Shown: positions 7,261-11,094 of the stretch, piece by piece | How the letters are laid out: each line of letters opens with the position of its first letter | Position numbering within the stretch: the stretch's first letter is position 1 | NCBI GenBank assembly: GCA_003024985.2 | Contig: PXIH01S0036960.1 | Source of the DNA: Euperipatoides rowelli | Taxonomy: Eukaryota; Onychophora; Udeonychophora; Euonychophora; Peripatopsidae | Direction: 5' to 3' (one strand) | Length of the DNA: 11,094 nucleotides | The notes under the pieces: generated by a model | The model's database searches: none | The model's input: the letters and a program-made list of their open reading frames with translations, nothing else | Told to the model about the DNA's origin: nothing | Program-made: the position numbers and the translations under genes

Positions 7261-8079
7261 ATTTAGTTTTTTTACAAACTTATGAAGTACTTATATTTTT
7301 GTAATAAGGGCTTGTCATCTTCTATCACGGATATTTTGTATATATATTTATTTTCTATATATTTTCTGGTGATGACTTTCCTTGCTATGCATTTTTCATT
7401 ATCGGAGCCGTATTGATGATTGTGTTTTTGATGAGAGTAATTCTCACTAGTCAGTAGTTTTTTTTTTTCCTATGTGTAGATTTAGGGCACCTATAGCCAT
7501 TTAGTAGTTTTTGTCTAGTGTTGATCACTTTTTTGACATTGCATTTTCATTATCTCACTCTAGGATCATTTTTTTCCTGATGGCTGAGACATCAGGGATC
7601 GAAAAGGTTTTTTTTCAGGTAAGATCAACATTTGTGCTCTAACTATGTTCTCTTTTATTACTGAAATTATACTTTCCAAGCCTTTAACATTTCTGTAAAA
7701 ATCCCCGTGATTTTGATAAGTATGGATGTCCATCTTTTGTAACCCCTGGCACTTAAGACAAATTAAGTTTTGTCTTGGTTTTGCTGTTTCTGTTTAATTT
7801 TTTTTTCCAATTCGGTTAACATCCATTCAAGAGAAAATATTGTATTAAATCGATATTTTCCTTTTTGTATTGGACCAGAAGGGCTAGAGAAAGATGATTA
7901 ATGCAACCCAACAATTTGAATTCAATCAACTTCCGAAAATAAAACATTTTATTTTCTTTCAATTATTCAGCAATAAAGCAAGGGTCACTTATTTCTCTAG
8001 GGTCCAAATACTGCCATTTTTCCTGTGGATCTGTGATACGGAACCACCATATAGATCTGTAGGAAATTTTTTTTAAAGA
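7261..8079. other. T-rich non-coding stretch
   Basis: No gene is supported. The 60-codon frame from 7894 is Phe/Gln-rich without a domain. It contains the recursive-splice-like site at 7608-7624, a 7-7-7 hairpin (CCTGATG at 7576-7582 with CATCAGG at 7590-7596) and the second GGGCACCT word at 7485-7492. The + strand is strongly T-rich here, as is typical of intronic sense strands. Confidence 0.55.
7577..7624 (+). promoter_or_regulatory. Candidate recursive splice site (ratchet point)
   Basis: T8 (7608-7615) is followed by CAG (7616-7618) and immediately GTAAGA (7619-7624). A polypyrimidine tract plus CAG abutting a GTAAG donor is the known form of a zero-length-exon recursive splice site in long animal introns. 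CTGAT at 7577-7581 offers a branch-point A at 7580, 38 nt from the AG, and no AG lies between the poly(T) tract and the CAG. AG dinucleotides occur at 7587-7588, 7594-7595 and 7605-7606, which slightly weakens use of that branch point. It lies on the same strand as the candidate microexon near 950. Confidence 0.35.
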
Positions 8080-8260
8080 GAATTCTCAGATTACAGTGCT
8101 CTAGAGTCCATGGAAATCAGGAACACTGAAATCTTGCCCAGCATTAATAGTTATTTGCCATGGCACTCCTGAGCATGTTGTCTAGAAGGGAGTACTGTAA
8201 TATAGTGCACTCTGGCTATTGGATTAGTTCTGAGTAAGGGCACCTCCTGAAAAGAAATCC
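8080..8260. promoter_or_regulatory. GC-richer block with an RFX-like palindrome, enhancer candidate
   Basis: About 42% GC over 8101-8220 with no CpG at all. TTGCCATGGCA (8155-8165) matches 11 of 14 positions of the palindromic RFX X-box (GTTGCCATGGCAAC). GGATTAG at 8221 is an Otx/Pitx-type word, and the third GGGCACCT lies at 8238-8245. This is a strong compositional island bordered by T/A runs on both sides. Regulatory reading is inferred. Confidence 0.3.
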
Positions 8261-8640
8261 TTTTTTTTTTCTTCCAAAAAAGAAGTCTAACAAGTTTATT
8301 CCTAATATAAAAAAGGTTTAAAGTTTAAAAATATTTTTAGATCATTTAAAATCAGCTTATCCATTCAATACTATCAACTCATTTTTATCACTTTCCACAT
8401 AATTTTCCAGTCCTGTGCCGAGCTAAGGAAATGTTAGTATTCAATATTGTTATTCATATAAGCTTGAATAAACATAAGCCCATATGAGAAAAGTTTTCAT
8501 CTGTGATTCAAAAGTTGTTAGGCTGTCTAGAACTCAAAAGAGAATAATCCACCTTAATAAAAGCAAATTCTCCAAACAAAAAAAGGCATAGGTTGGGGAA
8601 ACTTAAGGATAGGACAGTCATAACATTACTTATTTCTGAC
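8261..8640. other. AT-rich non-coding spacer
   Basis: A/T-rich sequence between two islands. It holds short homopolymers and no gene, RNA gene or repeat that I can name. Confidence 0.65.
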
Positions 8641-8760
8641 TTTCATTTCAATGGAAGGGCCACCCTGAGAAGGGATAAATGATCTAGAAACCATAGTTAA
8701 TGTTTTACAGGACCTCTTAAGTTAAAGCCCTGGGACTCGATATAATGGATATACTTAATC
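8640..8760. promoter_or_regulatory. Moderately GC-rich island, enhancer candidate
   Basis: About 38% GC over 8641-8760. It includes AAGGGCCACCCTGAG, AGGGATAAATGATC and CATAGTTAATG (GATA-like and homeodomain-like words). No reading frame. Evidence is composition only, so this is a weak call. Confidence 0.18.
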
Positions 8761-9092
8761 CAAAAGGTGTAGCAAATTTTTCTGCAAACCCAAAGATCGC
8801 TTATAAGCCAAAATATCTTAGCAGAAAAAACATTTTTGGGGAAAGTGATAAACAGATTAAGTAGTTCCTAAGGTTTATTAAGTAAGAAATGCAATGTTTT
8901 TTTTTCTTTTTATACAAAGGAAAAAACTTTTTCTTTATACTAAGATGGGGTAGTGAACCATCTAGTTGGTACCCGTTTGATGGGTGAATTCCAGGGGTTG
9001 ATCCATGGCAACATCCTGTAAGAGGATTTGCATATCCAATGGGAAGCTAATGAAATGGGGACTGAGATCGTCAAGGTATTCTGAAGATGTGT

Positions 9093-9107
9093 GAACCAAA
9101 TTGGTTC
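9093..9107. repeat. Perfect 7-1-7 inverted repeat (GAACCAA/TTGGTTC)
   Basis: The arms are exact reverse complements around a single A. The right half contains ATTGG, an inverted CCAAT word. It is a candidate dimer-binding site inside the island. Confidence 0.85.
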
Positions 9108-9167
9108 TCTTCAATCAATCACATCATTCCATAGGGGTAGCTCCCTCAAGGGGGGGGTGTATTGATT

Positions 9168-9185
9168 AAGGTGGGCAAGGTGGGA
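9168..9185 (+). repeat. Tandem 9-mer AAGGTGGG(C/A)
   Basis: Two units of AAGGTGGG differ only at the ninth base (C then A). Each carries an AGGTG core, the reverse complement of the CACCT word bound by ZEB/Snail-type zinc fingers and similar to T-box half-sites. Confidence 0.8.
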
Positions 9186-9419
9186 TTAGACTTATTGCAT
9201 TTGAATGGCTTTCAATTTTTGTCTATCAACTGAAACTGGTTAAATCGCAATCTGATCAATAGAAAAGAAAACATAAAATAAGGCAATTATGGCTAAACGA
9301 TTAATAGATCTTGGCTAAAGTAAGACATTAGCCCCAAGTAAAGACCTTTTTTTATTTTTTTCCTTTTTGTGACGAATGTCTGAAACTGATTTTTCAATCA
9401 TTGTTTGACCCACATTTCA

Positions 9420-9620
9420 CTTTCATTTTTCCACTATTGCATCATGGGTAATATCTATATAACTAATATATCCCATTCTTTATGTTAATTCACAGCAGAC
9501 AACTGCCTATAGTGTTTAAATGCATAGGTTAATATTGGGAAATTATATAGTACCCTTAACACTTCCAACTGGGAAATAAAATAATAATTTTCAATTATCT
9601 GGGATATATTACATAGACAG
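9420..9620. promoter_or_regulatory. Island with homeodomain and C/EBP-like words
   Basis: It includes ATTGCATCATGGGTAAT, GTTAATTCACAG, AAATGCATAGGTTAATATTGGGAAATT and TCAATTATCTGGGATA. It is less homopolymeric than its flanks and lies right after the stronger 8940-9340 island, from which it is separated by a T-rich gap, so the two may be one composite element. A p53 half-site match AGACATGTTC lies just downstream at 9639-9648. Weak call. Confidence 0.2.
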
Positions 9621-10239
9621 AAATAATGAGGGTTAGAGAGACATGTTCAACTTCTAAAATAAGAAATATGGACAGACAGACAACATATTTAATTCTGAGT
9701 AATAAGTGCACACCTGTACTGAGAGGTTTTTCCCACCGTTAATTTGATGGTAAAGTTTGTTTTCTTTTAAGGGATCATAATTTTCATATTAATAAATAGG
9801 ATATCAATTAGCTTATCCTGTTTTTATATTCAATAAATCTTTTTTTTTTTTTTTCAATAAGAATAAAAGCAATAATTTATTGTAAAATCATGTTCAATGT
9901 ATTTTATGCAAGAATTTATGTAATGTCAATAATAACATCAATTGTCATTTTTCAATATAGATAATCCTATTGTCTGTCATTTTTAATCCAGTCATTTTGT
10001 ATTTTTTCATATTTAATAATAATTATTAACCTTTGGCTTTTAAAGAAATATGTATTTTAATATGATCATTTAATAATTATATGATTTCTGTATTAGTGAG
10101 TCACTGGAAATTAGTTATTAATTTCTAATACAATCAGATTTTTTAAAGTCCTTCTATTGCTTAATTTTTCCCATTAAAAGTTATAACCGTCAATAACAAG
10201 CTAAAACCCATTAATGTTTTAAGGAAACTTTGATTTTAC
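9621..10239. other. AT-rich non-coding stretch
   Basis: No gene seen. Content is A/T-rich with T15 at 9840-9854, many TTATTAAT-type words at 10010-10080, and an AP-1 consensus TGAGTCA at 10097-10103. The tetranucleotide-like GGACAGACAGACAAC at 9670-9684 also occurs at 4079-4093. Confidence 0.6.
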
Positions 10240-10390
10240 TTAAATTAGGTGGGCTCGGATAAAAGCACAAAATTTCTCACCCTGAGAATATTTATCGGCC
10301 TTATAATAAGTCATAAGCAGATGGTTTCAGAATATGAAGGCAGAAAACTAAATCTGCATTCCAACCGGTGACTCATGCTATCTCTATTCC
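10240..10390. promoter_or_regulatory. Island with a Grainyhead-like word overlapping an AP-1 site
   Basis: About 36% GC. AACCGGT (10363-10369, Grainyhead-type core AACCGGTT with one mismatch at the end) overlaps by one base a perfect AP-1 site TGACTCA (10369-10375). Upstream are AGGTGGGC (10247-10254), CGGATAAAAG and TTTATCGGCCTTATAATAAGTCATAA (a GATA word on the other strand and Abd-B/Cdx-like TTATAA words). The composite is reminiscent of epithelial or wound-response enhancers. Inference only. Confidence 0.28.
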
Positions 10391-10559
10391 TATACTTTTA
10401 AAATAAGGGGAAAGTATGGAAATTTGTGAAAAAAATTTAAAATTGTTTTTTAAGGTTTACTAGTATTGGTCTCTTAATATTTTGATATTTAATAATTTTC
10501 TGGATCTCTAGAAGTATTTCTGCTATATATTAGAATTATTTAAATTTTTCTGCGTTTTG
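10391..10559. other. AT-rich spacer
   Basis: T/A-rich sequence with no gene or repeat that I can name. Confidence 0.65.
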
Positions 10560-10760
10560 CTGTAAATTGTGTTTCTAGCCAACTTAATGTCCGTTTTCTA
10601 CTATTATCTTCTCTGATGGACTGTCTGAGTCTAAATGACAAGAAACAGTAAGCAGCGACTTCACTGAAACCCTATGGACTCACAGGATGCATAAATTAGA
10701 ATTATGAGGAGAGAAAGCCATGGATGGGAGAGCACATGACCAGCATTTCAACAAATGAAA
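10560..10760. promoter_or_regulatory. GC-richer island, enhancer or conserved-element candidate
   Basis: About 40% GC over 10561-10740, with few homopolymers. Contains GATGGACTGTCTGAGTC, AAATGACAAGAAACAG and GATGCATAAATTAGAATTATGAG (paired homeodomain cores near a POU-like ATGCATAA). A 63-codon frame starts inside at 10724 but is Asn/Ser/Ile-rich with no domain, so I do not call it a gene. Confidence 0.27.
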
Positions 10761-11094
10761 ATCTCAACACAGACAATAATATGTATTTTTATAAATATCG
10801 AAATAGTATAAATCTCAGCACTCAAAATCATAAATTTGATTATTCAATAATTCCATTTTCGATTCAAATATTAGTATTCAGATCCAGAGAAATATGTATA
10901 GGAATTCAACTCTAATTATTCCATATAGTTTTTGAATCTGTACGAGAATGCCAAAGGCAAAGTTAACCTACGATCGATCGATCGCTTGCCCCGCCTGTAG
11001 TAAATCTTACGACAAATTCATTTTTTTAATAAAATGTGTCTATGTGTATGGACTTGTATGTTTATCTCTGCCTTCTATTCCTAAAACTAACTCC
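10761..11094. other. Non-coding end of window with a CGAT microsatellite
   Basis: AT-rich to 10960. Then a CpG-dense patch: CGATCGATCGATCG at 10971-10984, followed by a locally GC-rich stretch to about 11000. The last bases are T/A-rich with TGTATG words. No gene or RNA seen. Confidence 0.6.
10971..10984. repeat. (CGAT)3.5 microsatellite
   Basis: Three and a half perfect CGAT units. This concentrates several CpGs in a CpG-poor window, either a young expansion or a locally unmethylated patch. Confidence 0.85.

Larger units (their letters stand above)
8940..9340. promoter_or_regulatory. Strongest conserved-element candidate: octamer, CCAAT, RFX, Pbx and GGATTA words
   Basis: GC rises to about 45% over 9001-9180 with very few CpG. 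In order: an RFX-like half-site CCATGGCAAC (9003-9012); a perfect POU octamer ATTTGCAT (9026-9033); a CCAAT box (9036-9040); TAATGA (9048-9053); a perfect 7-1-7 inverted repeat GAACCAA-A-TTGGTTC (9093-9107); TCAATCAATCA (9111-9121, Pbx-like TGATTGAT on the other strand); G8 (9150-9157); a tandem AAGGTGGG(C/A) (9168-9185); and GGATTA (9183-9188, Otx/Pitx type). AT-richer homeodomain words follow to 9340. The block is long, dense and nearly free of homopolymers, like vertebrate or invertebrate developmental CNEs. Not recognised as any specific known element. Confidence 0.4.

Noticed and set aside
7571-7600. C/D-box snoRNA (TGATG and CTGA words near a hairpin)
   Set aside because: The boxes are not in the right order or spacing, no terminal stem encloses them, and the C-box is incomplete.
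9639-9648. p53-type half-site AGACATGTTC
   Set aside because: A single half-site with no partner. The degenerate consensus is expected by chance.
4078-9684. Shared 16-mer TGGACAGACAGACAAC at 4078-4093 and 9669-9684
   Set aside because: Built on an ACAG tetranucleotide repeat with unrelated flanks, so best explained as short microsatellite convergence.
1-11094. CRISPR array, bacterial operon or phage content
   Set aside because: No regular direct repeats with spacers, no long ORFs, no ribosome-binding-site spacing. The whole window has eukaryotic non-coding character.

Overview
This window looks like non-coding DNA from an animal nuclear genome. I find no protein-coding gene, rRNA, tRNA, CRISPR array or recognisable transposon protein. 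The longest stop-free ATG reading frames are about 60-77 codons. They carry poly-Phe/poly-Lys runs made by T/A homopolymers and show no known domain. Overall GC is roughly 30% (estimate). CpG is scarcer than composition predicts, even in the GC-richer blocks: I count 3 CpG in 9001-9340 and none in 8101-8220. That fits a genome or gene body with CpG methylation. I cannot name the species or the flanking gene. A vertebrate gene desert and an AT-rich marine invertebrate such as a mollusc both remain possible.

Layout. 1-780 is featureless AT-rich DNA. 781-980 is unusual: it starts with about 55% GC over 60 bases and holds three acceptor-like polypyrimidine/AG sites, a perfect TACTAAC branch-point heptamer and a GTAAGT donor. 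Together these bracket a possible 25-nt microexon (950-974). From 1,000 on, the window alternates AT-rich, homopolymer-rich DNA (20-30% GC) with islands of 100-400 bp at 36-45% GC that are dense in homeodomain, POU, Fox, RFX and CACCT-type words. The islands lie near 1200-1440, 2140-2300, 3850-4095, 4580-4680, 6690-6930, 7080-7260, 8080-8260, 8640-8760, 8940-9340, 9420-9620, 10240-10390 and 10560-10760. I read them as candidate conserved non-coding or enhancer elements, from composition and motif content only. A degenerate tandem repeat with three partial units fills 3156-3681.

How the parts might fit together (inference). A T8-CAG|GTAAGA sequence at 7608-7624 matches the ratchet-point form of a recursive splice site, with a branch-point-like CTGAT 38 nt upstream. 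It lies on the same strand as the possible microexon. The simplest unified reading is that most of the window is one long + strand intron of a developmentally regulated gene, spliced in steps and packed with enhancers. RNA-seq and a cross-species alignment would confirm or break this model.
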